From Stagnihabitans lacustris (GTDB lineage Bacteria; Pseudomonadota; Alphaproteobacteria; Rhodobacterales; Rhodobacteraceae), in the NCBI RefSeq assembly GCF_025950525.1, contig NZ_JAPDGS010000003.1, positions 1-64,000 of the forward strand: 64,000 bases of DNA, read 5' to 3'. The notes beneath the pieces are model-generated. The model saw only the letters and a program-made list of their open reading frames with translations, searched no databases and was not told the origin of the DNA. Numbering within the stretch: the first letter of the stretch is position 1; every line of letters starts with the position of its first letter. The position numbers and the translations under genes were made by a program. Shown piece by piece: positions 45,069 to 54,002 of this stretch.

Positions 45069-46811
45069 ATGCGGTATGTTCTGGCTTTGGTGACGGGCCT
45101 CGCTGGGCCTGCTGCGGCGGATATCACGCTGAATGTCTCGGGCGACACGGCCACGCAAAAGGCGGTCCGCGCGGCCTCGGGTCTGTCGATGGACGGCAAG
45201 ACCGCGCTGGACCTTTATACCGATGCCCAGGCCGAATATGGCCGGCTGATGGGCGCGCTGTATGACCTGGGCCATTACGGCCCGGTGATTTCGGTCAAGA
45301 TCGACGGGCGCGAGGCGGCCTCGATTGCGCCGCTGGATGCGCCCGATGCCGTGGGCGCTATTGTCGTGACGGTCGATCCGGGGCCGCTGTTTCACTTTGG
45401 CGCGGTCGCTGTGGCGCCCCTGACGCCGCAAACCGAACTGCCCGAGGGCTTTGCCACCGGCGCGCCCGCCTTTGCCGGCCAGGTCCAGGCGGCTGTGACG
45501 GCTGGCATCGACGGCTGGCGAGAGCGCGGCCATGCCAAGGCCAAAGTCGGCACGCAAAGCCTGACCGCCGATCACCCCAGTCAGACCCTCTCTGCCGATA
45601 TCACCCTTGCCCCCGGCCCGGTCCTGCGCTTTGGCAGCCTGACCGTCACCGGCATGGACCGCATTTCCCCCGACCGCATCCGCGCCATGGCGGGCCTGCC
45701 GACCGGTCAGCGATTTTCGGCCTCCGAGGCGAAACGCGTCGCCGAACGCCTGCGCCGCAGCGGGGTGTTTTCATCCGTCACCCTGTCCGAGGCCGAGGGC
45801 ATTACCCCGCCCGATGTCCTGAACTTTGCCGCCGAAGTGACCGAGGCCAAGCGGCGCCGTTACACCTTTGGCGCGGAATATGCTACCGACGACGGGGCGT
45901 CCCTGAACGCCGCCTGGCTGCATCGCAACATCTTTGGCGGGGCAGAGCGGCTGGAATTCACCGGAAGCGCCTCGAACATTCAGGCCGGGGCCAGCGGCAT
46001 CGACTATGACCTGGGCGTCAGCCTGGACCGCCCGGCCTCTCTTGGCCCCGATACGGCGCTGGCCCTGAAGGCGGGCTTTGCCCATGTCGATGACGCGGAT
46101 TACCGCGCCAATACGCTGACGGTTTCCGCAGGCTTCACGCGGTATTTCACGCCTTCGCTGACCGGCACGGCGGCGCTTGCGGCCAGCTATGGCACGGGCG
46201 AGGACGCGACCGGCGACTTCACCCAAAGCAGTCTGTCCCTGCCGCTGTCCCTGACCTGGGACCGCCGCGACAGCACGACCAATCCGACGCGGTTGTTCTA
46301 TCTGAACGGCACGCTAAAGCCCTTTGTGGGCTTTGACAGCACCGATACCGGCGCGCGGCTGGCCTTTGATGCGCGGGCCTATCGCAAGGTCGGCGGGTCC
46401 GTGCTGGCCTTGCGGCTGCAGGGCGGCGCGGTCTTGGGCGCGCGGGTCCTGCGCACCCCGCGGGAGGATTTGTTTTACTCCGGCGGCGGTGGCACGGTGC
46501 GGGGTCAGCCCTATCAATCGCTGGGTGCGGCGGTGATCGAACGCGGGGCATCCGTCGGCATTGGCGGGACGCAGTTCATCGCCACCTCGCTTGAGGCGCG
46601 GGTGAAGGTCACGCAAGCCATTGGCATCGTGGGGTTCTTTGACGCGGGCGGTGTCGCCATCGCCGGAGAGGGCGACTTTCACGCCGGGGCGGGCCTGGGT
46701 CTGCGCTATGAAACCGGGCTGGGCCCCGTGCGGCTGGACCTGGCGGTGCCAGTGGCGGGCGACACGGGCGATGGTCTGCAAATCTACGTCGGTCTGGGGC
46801 AGGCATTTTGA
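45069..46811 (+). CDS. tamA: Outer-membrane assembly protein TamA (Omp85 family)
   Basis: A 580-residue outer-membrane protein with a signal peptide cleaved near 'AGPAAAD', POTRA-like repeats (about 20-250) and a C-terminal beta-barrel. The barrel begins with 'RYTFGAEYATDDG' and ends with an aromatic-terminated strand 'GLQIYVGLGQAF'. The conserved 'GGTVRGQPYQSLG' segment is the Omp85 VRGF-like motif. It works with TamB to insert outer-membrane proteins or move lipids. The stop overlaps the tamB start (TGATG). Confidence 0.93.
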   Translation: MRYVLALVTGLAGPAAADITLNVSGDTATQKAVRAASGLSMDGKTALDLYTDAQAEYGRLMGALYDLGHYGPVISVKIDGREAASIAPLDAPDAVGAIVVTVDPGPLFHFGAVAVAPLTPQTELPEGFATGAPAFAGQVQAAVTAGIDGWRERGHAKAKVGTQSLTADHPSQTLSADITLAPGPVLRFGSLTVTGMDRISPDRIRAMAGLPTGQRFSASEAKRVAERLRRSGVFSSVTLSEAEGITPPDVLNFAAEVTEAKRRRYTFGAEYATDDGASLNAAWLHRNIFGGAERLEFTGSASNIQAGASGIDYDLGVSLDRPASLGPDTALALKAGFAHVDDADYRANTLTVSAGFTRYFTPSLTGTAALAASYGTGEDATGDFTQSSLSLPLSLTWDRRDSTTNPTRLFYLNGTLKPFVGFDSTDTGARLAFDARAYRKVGGSVLALRLQGGAVLGARVLRTPREDLFYSGGGGTVRGQPYQSLGAAVIERGASVGIGGTQFIATSLEARVKVTQAIGIVGFFDAGGVAIAGEGDFHAGAGLGLRYETGLGPVRLDLAVPVAGDTGDGLQIYVGLGQAF

Positions 46812-49800
46812 TGCGTAAAATCGCCATGACTTTGTGTCTGATGCCCGGAATGGCCCTCGCCGATGCGGCCGAGGACAAGGGCTGGATCGTCAACTTCTTG
46901 CAAGACAACCTGTCCGGCGCCGGGCGGCAGGTGCAGATCGACGGGTTTCAGGGGGCTTTGTCGTCCCAAGCCAGCCTGCAACGCCTGACCATCGCCGATG
47001 ACCAGGGTGTCTGGCTGACGCTGGAAGGCGTCACGCTGGACTGGAGCCGCGCGGCCCTGCTGTCGGGTCGGGTCGAGGTCAATGCCCTGACCGCGCAGTC
47101 GATCGACCTGGCCCGCCTGCCCGACAGCCCGCCTCAGGCCGAGGCGGGCAGCTTTGCCCTGCCGGACCTGCCGGTTTCGGTGGCGATTGCCGGGGTCTCG
47201 GCGCCGCTGATCCGGCTGGGGCCGGGGGTGCTGGGGCAAGAGATCACCGCCAGCCTTTCGGCCTCGCTTGGCCTGGAGGGCGGCTCGGGTCAGGGCCAGC
47301 TTGACCTGACGCGGCAGGATGCCGAAGGCCATGTGCGGCTGACGGCCAGCTATGGCAATGCCGGCGGCGTCCTGTCGCTGGACCTGGATGCGGCCGAGGG
47401 GCCGGGGGGGATCGCCGCCAGCAAGCTGGGCGTGCCGGGCGCGCCGGCCACCGGGCTGCGGATCGCGGGGACCGGGCCGCTGTCAGACTTCACGGCGCAA
47501 GTGAACCTGACCACCGATGGCGCGACGCGGCTGGGGGGGCTTGTCACGCTGAAAGACGGCGCGTTTTCCGCCCTGCTGGCGGGTGATCCGACGCCGGTTT
47601 TCCTGCCGGAATACGCCGCGTTTTTCGGCCCGAATGTGGCCTTGCAGGTCAAGGGGTCCAATGGGCCGGAGGGGCTGGTGCTGGACAGTCTGGCCGTGCA
47701 AGCCGCCGCCCTGACGCTGGAGGGGCGGGCGCGCTTTGCCCCCGGGGGGCGGCCGACGCTTCTGGATGTCACCGGGCGGCTGGGTCTGGGTGCGGCGGTG
47801 ACGCTGCCGCTGACCACCCCGGTGACGGTGCAAAGCGGCACGCTGCGGCTGTATCACGATATCACCGCCGGGCCGGGGTGGAGCCTTGAGTCCGTCCTGA
47901 ACGGCCTGACCACGCCGACCCTTGCGGCCGGGCAAATCGCCTTGCGGGCCAATGGCGACCTGGCCGAGGGGGTCTTTGACGGCACCGCGCGGGTCACGGC
48001 CCTGGGCCTTGCGCCCCAGGACCAGGCCTTGGCGCGCGCCCTGGGGACCAAGGTCACGGGCGCGGCCCGGTTTCACAGCGACGCGGCCGGGCTTCGGGTT
48101 GAAAACCTAAGCCTGACGGCGCCCGGCCTTGCCCTGACGACGCTGGGACGGATCGGGATGGATGGCGGGTTTTCGGGCCAAGCCTCTGGCCATGTCGATG
48201 ATCTGACACGGCTTTCCCTGTATCAGCCCGGTGTTTCGGGCGGGGTGCGCTTTGACCTGTCGGGCAGTGCCAATGCGCTGACCGGGGCCTTTGACCTGAC
48301 CGGCAGCCTGCTGGGTCAGGCTTTGGCGGTGGGGCAGTCCGAGGCCGATGCGGTGCTGGCCGGGTCCAGCCGGATCACGGTTTCGGCCCTGCGCGACCAG
48401 ACCGGCGTGACGCTGCGCGCCGTGACGGCCGAGGCAGGGGGCGTGACCGCCGCGCTGTCGGGCAAGCTGTCCAGCGCGGGCAATGACCTGACGGGGCAGG
48501 TCGCGGTGGCCGATCTGGCGGTGATCGGGCGGCGCGGCGCGGTGACGGCCGATGGGACGCTGGTGGGGCAGACCCTGACCCTGCGCGCACAGGGCAATGG
48601 GCTTGGCATCGGTCAGGCGCAGGTCGACCGGCTGCTGGTCGGGGTCTCGACCGTGACGCTGCAGGCCGACCTTCAGACGCTGGAATTGCGGGATTTCACG
48701 GTTCGGACCGATCAACTGACGGCCACGGCCAAGGGCAAGCAAGAGGCGCTGACGGTTCAGGCGCGGCTGGCCAATCTGGGGCTTTTCGTGCCGGAATTCC
48801 CCGGGCCGGTGACGCTTTCGGGCACGGCGGGCTGGCAAGAGGGCGCGGTTCTGGACCTTGCCGTCAAGGGTCCGGGGCAGATTGCGGCGCAGGTCGCGGG
48901 GCGCCTGGGCAAGGCCCTGACGATCAAGGGCACGGGAGCGGCGGCGCTGGCCAATCCATTCTTGCGGCCGCGCTCGGCCTCGGGCGGGCTGCGCTTTGAC
49001 CTGGCCTTGGGGGACCTGGCGCTGTCGGGCCTGACCGGGTCGATCCAGCTGACCGGAGGGCGCTTTTCGGACCCCGCCTTGCCCTTTGGCCTGACCGATA
49101 TGGTGGCCGGGGTGCAACTGGCCTCGGGGCGGGCACGGGTGACGGGCGGGGCGCAGGTGTCGACCGGGGGGTCGGTGGATGTGGCGGGTCAGATCGGCCT
49201 TGGCGCGCCCTATACCGCTGATATTGCTGTGACTTTGAACGCGGTGACGCTTCGCGATCCGCAGTTGTATGAAACCGCGGTCAGCGGGACGATGGCGTTT
49301 CGGGGGCCGGCTTTGGGGGGCGCCACGGTCTCGGGGACGCTTGGCCTTGGGCGGACAGAGCTGCGGATTCCCTCGACCTTGGCGGGCGGTGTCGCACTAC
49401 AGGGGCTGACCCACCGAGGCGACAGCGCCGCCGTCAGGGCGACGCGGGCGCGGGCCGAAGTCGATGCGACGGGGACGAAAACCGCCGGGCCGGGCTATCG
49501 GCTGGACCTGCGGATCACCGCGCCGAACCAGGTCTTTTTGCGCGGCCGGGGTCTGGATGCCGAGCTGGGCGGCGGGCTGACCCTGCGCGGGACGACCAAC
49601 GCGATCCTGCCGCAGGGTGGCTTTTCGCTGTTGCGCGGGCGGATGGATATTCTGGGCCGCCGTCTGACCCTGTCAGAGGCGAACCTTGACCTGCAGGGCG
49701 CCCTGGTGCCGATGGTCCATGTCGTAGCCTCGGTTCAGGCTGCCGATATCACGGCCACGGTGACGGTGGACGGGCCCGCAACCGCGCCCGAGGTCAGCTT

Positions 49801-50188
49801 TTCGTCCTCTCCGTCGCTGCCGCAAGAAGAGGTCCTGGCGCAGCTGCTGTTTGGCCGCACACTTGAGACCGTCTCCGCCTTTCAGGCCGCGCAACTGGCC
49901 TCGGCGGTGGCGACTTTGGCGGGGCGCGGCGGTGAGGGGATCATGGGCAAGATCCGGTCGAAAACCGGGCTGGACAACCTGGATGTGCAAACCAGCGACA
50001 CCGGTGCGGCCAGCCTGACGGCAGGCAAATACCTGAGCGAGAAGCTTTATTCCGAAGTCACCGTCGACAGCGCGGGCAAAAGCGAGGTCAGCATCAACCT
50101 GGATGTCGCCCGTCACATCACCCTGAAGGCCAAGGTCGATACCGAGGGCAATTCAGGCGCCGGGATCTTTTTGAAAAAGGACTACTGA
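46811..50188 (+). CDS. tamB: Translocation and assembly module protein TamB
   Basis: A 1125-residue AsmA-like protein anchored in the inner membrane by its N-terminal segment and spanning the periplasm as a long beta-taco. The repetitive central part is rich in leucine, alanine and glycine. The C-terminal DUF490 region has 'EEVLAQLLFGRTLETVSAFQAAQL' in the usual place and ends in 'AGIFLKKDY'. ATG 46811 overlaps the tamA stop by one base. The last seven bases overlap the convergent brkB gene. Confidence 0.94.
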   Translation: MRKIAMTLCLMPGMALADAAEDKGWIVNFLQDNLSGAGRQVQIDGFQGALSSQASLQRLTIADDQGVWLTLEGVTLDWSRAALLSGRVEVNALTAQSIDLARLPDSPPQAEAGSFALPDLPVSVAIAGVSAPLIRLGPGVLGQEITASLSASLGLEGGSGQGQLDLTRQDAEGHVRLTASYGNAGGVLSLDLDAAEGPGGIAASKLGVPGAPATGLRIAGTGPLSDFTAQVNLTTDGATRLGGLVTLKDGAFSALLAGDPTPVFLPEYAAFFGPNVALQVKGSNGPEGLVLDSLAVQAAALTLEGRARFAPGGRPTLLDVTGRLGLGAAVTLPLTTPVTVQSGTLRLYHDITAGPGWSLESVLNGLTTPTLAAGQIALRANGDLAEGVFDGTARVTALGLAPQDQALARALGTKVTGAARFHSDAAGLRVENLSLTAPGLALTTLGRIGMDGGFSGQASGHVDDLTRLSLYQPGVSGGVRFDLSGSANALTGAFDLTGSLLGQALAVGQSEADAVLAGSSRITVSALRDQTGVTLRAVTAEAGGVTAALSGKLSSAGNDLTGQVAVADLAVIGRRGAVTADGTLVGQTLTLRAQGNGLGIGQAQVDRLLVGVSTVTLQADLQTLELRDFTVRTDQLTATAKGKQEALTVQARLANLGLFVPEFPGPVTLSGTAGWQEGAVLDLAVKGPGQIAAQVAGRLGKALTIKGTGAAALANPFLRPRSASGGLRFDLALGDLALSGLTGSIQLTGGRFSDPALPFGLTDMVAGVQLASGRARVTGGAQVSTGGSVDVAGQIGLGAPYTADIAVTLNAVTLRDPQLYETAVSGTMAFRGPALGGATVSGTLGLGRTELRIPSTLAGGVALQGLTHRGDSAAVRATRARAEVDATGTKTAGPGYRLDLRITAPNQVFLRGRGLDAELGGGLTLRGTTNAILPQGGFSLLRGRMDILGRRLTLSEANLDLQGALVPMVHVVASVQAADITATVTVDGPATAPEVSFSSSPSLPQEEVLAQLLFGRTLETVSAFQAAQLASAVATLAGRGGEGIMGKIRSKTGLDNLDVQTSDTGAASLTAGKYLSEKLYSEVTVDSAGKSEVSINLDVARHITLKAKVDTEGNSGAGIFLKKDY

Positions 50189-51018
50189 CGCCGCCTCTCG
50201 GCATCGACGGCGGCGCCCAGCAGCACCGAAAAGGCGCTGGCGTAAAGCCACATCAGCAGGATGACAACGGCGCCAATGGTGCCGTAAACCTTGTTATAGC
50301 TGGGAAAATTGGCCAAATACAGCATGAAGCCCCGCGCGGCCAAGGCCCAAAGCCCGACCGCAACCCACAGCCCCAGCGTGAACCAACGCGGCTTGCCCCG
50401 GTGGTTCGGCCCAAAGCGATAGGCCAAGGCGATCGAAATCAGGACCAGCACCACGCCCAAGGCCAGGTTCGCGCGGTGCAACAGGACCGCGTCATCCCCC
50501 GGCAAGGGCAGAACCGCGATGACCAGGGGCGCCACAACCGTCGCCAGCATCGCCGCCAGCGCCAGCCCGATCAGCGCCAAGGTCAGCGCCATGGCCTGCA
50601 AATGGTGATGCCCGGTGGCCCGGTTGGGCAGGCGGTGAACCGCGTTCAACCCGCGGATCAGCGCATCAACCCCCGCCCGCGCCGACCACAGCGCAAACAG
50701 CGTCGACAGCACCGTGGCCCAACCCAGCGGCGCGCCACTGACCGCCAAAAGCGCCGCAACCTGCGTGTGGATCAGGCTTAGCGCGTCGGGCGGAAGCACG
50801 GGACGCAACATGTCCACCTGCTTGTCGATGATCGCCGGGTCCTGCACCGCGCCCCAAAGCGCGATGATGACCGCCGTTGCCGGGAACAGCGCCAGAAAGC
50901 CGAAAAATGCCACGCCGGCGGAAATCAGGCTCAGCTCGGCCTGTTCGACCCGCCGATACAGGTTCAGCGTCGCAGCCATGACGCGCGGCGGGACCCAGGC
51001 TGTCAGCCGGCCGCTCAA
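50182..51018 (-). CDS. YihY/BrkB family membrane protein
   Basis: A 278-residue inner-membrane protein with six or seven helices. The family marker 'SLISAGVAFFGFLALFPA' lies near the N-terminus and 'YGTIGAVVILLMWLYASAFSVLLGA' near the C-terminus. It was once called ribonuclease BN and has no established activity. The TTG at 51018 overlaps the stop of the preceding small gene (TTGA) and is my preferred start. An ATG at 50979 is the alternative (265 residues). It is the last gene of the minus-strand polysaccharide group. Confidence 0.85.
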   Translation of the reverse strand: MSGRLTAWVPPRVMAATLNLYRRVEQAELSLISAGVAFFGFLALFPATAVIIALWGAVQDPAIIDKQVDMLRPVLPPDALSLIHTQVAALLAVSGAPLGWATVLSTLFALWSARAGVDALIRGLNAVHRLPNRATGHHHLQAMALTLALIGLALAAMLATVVAPLVIAVLPLPGDDAVLLHRANLALGVVLVLISIALAYRFGPNHRGKPRWFTLGLWVAVGLWALAARGFMLYLANFPSYNKVYGTIGAVVILLMWLYASAFSVLLGAAVDAERRRQ

Positions 51019-51221
51019 TTCGACGAACTGGACGAGCCCGAGGCCGAACCCCGGCTGCCGCCCAAGATCAACAAAAGCACCAGCGGCACCGCGGCCAGGG
51101 CCTTTTGCCCCGCCGGTCGCGGACTGGACAGCACGGGTTTGGGGGCCGGTTGCGGCAGGGTCTGCGCCTGGACCAAGCTGGCCGACAGCAGGCAAAAGAT
51201 CAGGGAAACAAGGGTTTTCAT
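51015..51221 (-). CDS. Small exported YjbE/GfcA-like protein
   Basis: A 68-residue protein with a Sec signal ending in 'LVQAQ', a proline-rich middle (PQPAPKPVLSSPRP), a hydrophobic stretch AAVPLVLLLILGG and a Ser/Gly tail ending in SSSSSN. Position, size and low-complexity tail match YjbE/GfcA, the small first protein of yjbEFGH and group 4 capsule operons. The resemblance is structural rather than a clear alignment. GGAG lies eight bases before the ATG. Its hydrophobic C-terminal part is also like that of the two tiny proteins at 62932 and 63361. Confidence 0.7.
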   Translation of the reverse strand: MKTLVSLIFCLLSASLVQAQTLPQPAPKPVLSSPRPAGQKALAAVPLVLLLILGGSRGSASGSSSSSN

Positions 51222-51237
51222 CGTCAAACTCCGCGTG

Positions 51238-51831
51238 TCATGGCGCAACTGGCCGCAGGGTCATCGGGCTTAGTCCCGGTGCCAAAAGCTGGACCGACTC
51301 CTGCAAGGCCCCGCCCGGACCAAAGCGATAGAGGTTCTGGAACTGCACATCGCCATCCCGGCACGTCTCTGTCACGACCCGCAAATCGCCCTCTGTCGCG
51401 GCCGAAAAGTCGCAGTCGAAATCCACCTGGATCGCACGGTCCGCACCGTCAAGATATTCGTGGATGCGGTGGAAACTGCCGGTCCCGGCGCGGACCTGCG
51501 CGATCCCCGGCACATCCGAGGCCATGAGATCGGGACCAAACCCGCCGGTCTGGCGCAAGATCCCGTCCTGCAGCGTCACGCTTTGCCCGGTCGGGGCCAG
51601 CCAGGCCTGACCGGTCTTGGCCGCGGTCCAGGGCTGCATCCGGCCGGCAAAACCCAGGCCCGGCACCGTCACCTCCAGCGAGGGGCCAGCGACCTCGGGG
51701 CCCAACTGGGGCTGACCGAACAGCGCAGCGGGCAAGGCGCCCAGCGCCCGGGCCGAGGTCATGAAATCGCCGCGGTCGGGCGCATTGCCGCAGCCCGCCA
51801 AGGCCAGCAGCACGATCAGACAGCGCCTCAT
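51238..51831 (-). CDS. yjbF: YjbF/GfcB-type lipoprotein
   Basis: A 197-residue lipoprotein with lipobox LALAGC, so it should sit on the outer membrane's inner face. The body ('RDGDVQFQNLYRFGPGG', 'HRIHEYLDG') follows the YjbF/GfcB pattern seen in exopolysaccharide secretion operons, where it works with YjbH/GfcD. The ATG at 51831 overlaps the yjbH stop (ATGA). No YjbG/GfcC homologue lies in the operon. Confidence 0.82.
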   Translation of the reverse strand: MRRCLIVLLALAGCGNAPDRGDFMTSARALGALPAALFGQPQLGPEVAGPSLEVTVPGLGFAGRMQPWTAAKTGQAWLAPTGQSVTLQDGILRQTGGFGPDLMASDVPGIAQVRAGTGSFHRIHEYLDGADRAIQVDFDCDFSAATEGDLRVVTETCRDGDVQFQNLYRFGPGGALQESVQLLAPGLSPMTLRPVAP

Positions 51832-53939
51832 TTCCACACCCGCCCCCAATCCGCCGTGATCCGCGCGGCGTCATAGTCGCGCAACGTCTCATACAGGCGG
51901 CCATCGACCTGCAACCGCGCGCCGCCGTCGCCCTGAATCGGCCTCAGCACCACATAGCGGGCGCCCCGGCTGGGCTTGGCTGTGAACCAAGTCGTTGGAA
52001 TCTGCAGGAAAACGCCCTTGTCAAAGCTGCCCTCGCCGAAGTCGTCGGCCGACGCATTGGTCAGCGTCATAAAGCCGCCCAACCGCCAGCCATTGGCGAA
52101 ATCACGGGTCAGGGTAAAGGTCGCGCCCTCGTCCCCCGCCAGATAGCGCCCCAGATCGACCTGCAGGTTATAGCCGCGGCCCAGGTCGGCATAGCCCGAG
52201 ACATGGCCGGTGGCGACGCGGTAATCCCGGTCGGCAAAGCCCAGACCCGCGCTGTCACGCTGCGCCACGTAATTCGCCTCGACGCCCAGGGACCACATCT
52301 TGCCCTCGGGCCGCCACAGCATCTCGGCCGAAATGCCGCCGAACATCCGCTCCAGATAGCCCGCCGTCACGCGGCCATAAAGATCGGGGCCCAGCCGGGC
52401 ATAGCGGGCGGCGGTCAGGGTCTCGATCGCGGGACCGTCGGCAAGTTTGTAATCGGCCTCAGAGCTGCGGACATTGGGCAGGCGCGAGGGGGCCTGAACC
52501 TCGGGGCCGCGGGTGCCGCTGGTCAGCGATTGAAAGACCGAGCCGGCAAAGACATAGCCGGGGGCGGGTTCATAGCGGGCGGCGGCGCGCAGGCCAAGGA
52601 AAATCTCGGTCGGGTCGCGCGGGTCAAAGGTGCGGGTGGCAACCGCGGGCAAGATCGACCAGCGGAAGGCCGGATAGGCCGCGGGATTGGCGGTCAGACC
52701 CGCGGGCGGGGCGCCGGCCTCTTGCAGGTGGCTGCGCACCAACAGCGCATCGCCCGCGCCCAGCGTGCCATCCAGCTTTTCCAGGTTGCTGCGGTAAAAG
52801 ACGACCTTGGTCGCCGCCATGCCGCTTTCCATCGGCACCAGTTCGAAAACCTCGATCCCGGCGGGCATGACATGGGTCAGCGCCCTGGCCACGCGGCCCA
52901 TGGCCTGCGCGGGCGCGTCATAACTGGCAGAGCGGAAGCGAACCTGAACGCGGTCGCCGGTGATCTCCAGCGCCTCGACGGTCAGGCCAAGGTCACGGTC
53001 CAGCAGGCTTTGCAGCGGGGTGATATAGCTGGCATCGTCGGCAACGGCGCTGGCGGCAGGGCGGGCGCGGATCGGCAGGGGCGCGGGACCGGTGACGCCG
53101 CCGCCCGGCCGCTGCCCGGGGTTCAGCGTGATGGCCAAGTTCAGCGCGACTTGGTCGCCATACATGTAAGAGGCGCCAAAGCTGTAGGCGTCGTTGGGGT
53201 GATATTCGATGCCGAAGTTCCAGGGGCTAACCCGGTCAAAGGTGCCGCGCTTGCCCGCCTCTTCGGCATAGGCATCCGAAGAATACTCGACCTTGGCCGT
53301 CCATTTGTCGTTGATCGCATATTCGACGCCGCCAAAGAAAGCCGCATCGCCACGGAACCATTGGTCGGTGTTGGGCCTGCCGCCCTTGCCCACCTCGACC
53401 GCGGGCCGGTCGCCAAAGGGCGCGCCCAAGGGGTTGTAACTGCCCAAACGCCCAAAGCCCAGGCCAGCGGTCAACTTGACGCGGCCGGCGAAGGTCTTGG
53501 TCGCGGCCAGGTATTCGGCCGAGTTGATCCCTGTGCCCGCGAAGTCGATCATCCCGATGGTCAGCGCCGGGCGATAGCGGCCTTCGGTCAGGATCTGATA
53601 CGCGATGTCAAAATTCCGGTCGTAATAGGTGGAGAACTGGTTGATCCCTTTGCGATCCGTCGTGTTGGCGTTCCAATTGTCGATGCCGACATAGCGGAAG
53701 GTCCCGCTGAGCCGGGGCGTGAACTGGACCGAGGCCGAATAGCGCAGCACCGGCCCCATGCGTGAGGCCTGCAGCGTGAAAAGCCCATCGCCGCGCGCCT
53801 CACCCGAGGGCATGTCCAGCAGGCCGGGATTGCCGTTCAGGTTCGACGAGGGCAGCATCTGCGCCACCGCGGCAGAGCCCCAAAGGGTCAGCGCCGTTCC
53901 CGCCAGAACTCGGGCAACCAAACTTGGCACATGCGACAC
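51828..53939 (-). CDS. yjbH: YjbH/GfcD-like outer-membrane protein
   Basis: A 703-residue beta-strand-rich protein with a signal peptide ending in 'GSAAVAQ'. The start of the mature part, 'SSNLNGNPGLLDMPSGEARGDG', is diagnostic of the YjbH domain, and the rest shows alternating barrel-like strands. It is thought to be the outer-membrane component for export of a polysaccharide. Translation starts at GTG 53939 with AGGAAAGGG six bases upstream. It leads the operon yjbH-yjbF-small protein-brkB. Confidence 0.88.
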   Translation of the reverse strand: MSHVPSLVARVLAGTALTLWGSAAVAQMLPSSNLNGNPGLLDMPSGEARGDGLFTLQASRMGPVLRYSASVQFTPRLSGTFRYVGIDNWNANTTDRKGINQFSTYYDRNFDIAYQILTEGRYRPALTIGMIDFAGTGINSAEYLAATKTFAGRVKLTAGLGFGRLGSYNPLGAPFGDRPAVEVGKGGRPNTDQWFRGDAAFFGGVEYAINDKWTAKVEYSSDAYAEEAGKRGTFDRVSPWNFGIEYHPNDAYSFGASYMYGDQVALNLAITLNPGQRPGGGVTGPAPLPIRARPAASAVADDASYITPLQSLLDRDLGLTVEALEITGDRVQVRFRSASYDAPAQAMGRVARALTHVMPAGIEVFELVPMESGMAATKVVFYRSNLEKLDGTLGAGDALLVRSHLQEAGAPPAGLTANPAAYPAFRWSILPAVATRTFDPRDPTEIFLGLRAAARYEPAPGYVFAGSVFQSLTSGTRGPEVQAPSRLPNVRSSEADYKLADGPAIETLTAARYARLGPDLYGRVTAGYLERMFGGISAEMLWRPEGKMWSLGVEANYVAQRDSAGLGFADRDYRVATGHVSGYADLGRGYNLQVDLGRYLAGDEGATFTLTRDFANGWRLGGFMTLTNASADDFGEGSFDKGVFLQIPTTWFTAKPSRGARYVVLRPIQGDGGARLQVDGRLYETLRDYDAARITADWGRVWK

Positions 53940-54002
53940 GAGACACCCTTTCCTGACCGACAGCCCACCTTAGCCCGACACGGCGAAAGTTGAAAGCGCG
54001 GC

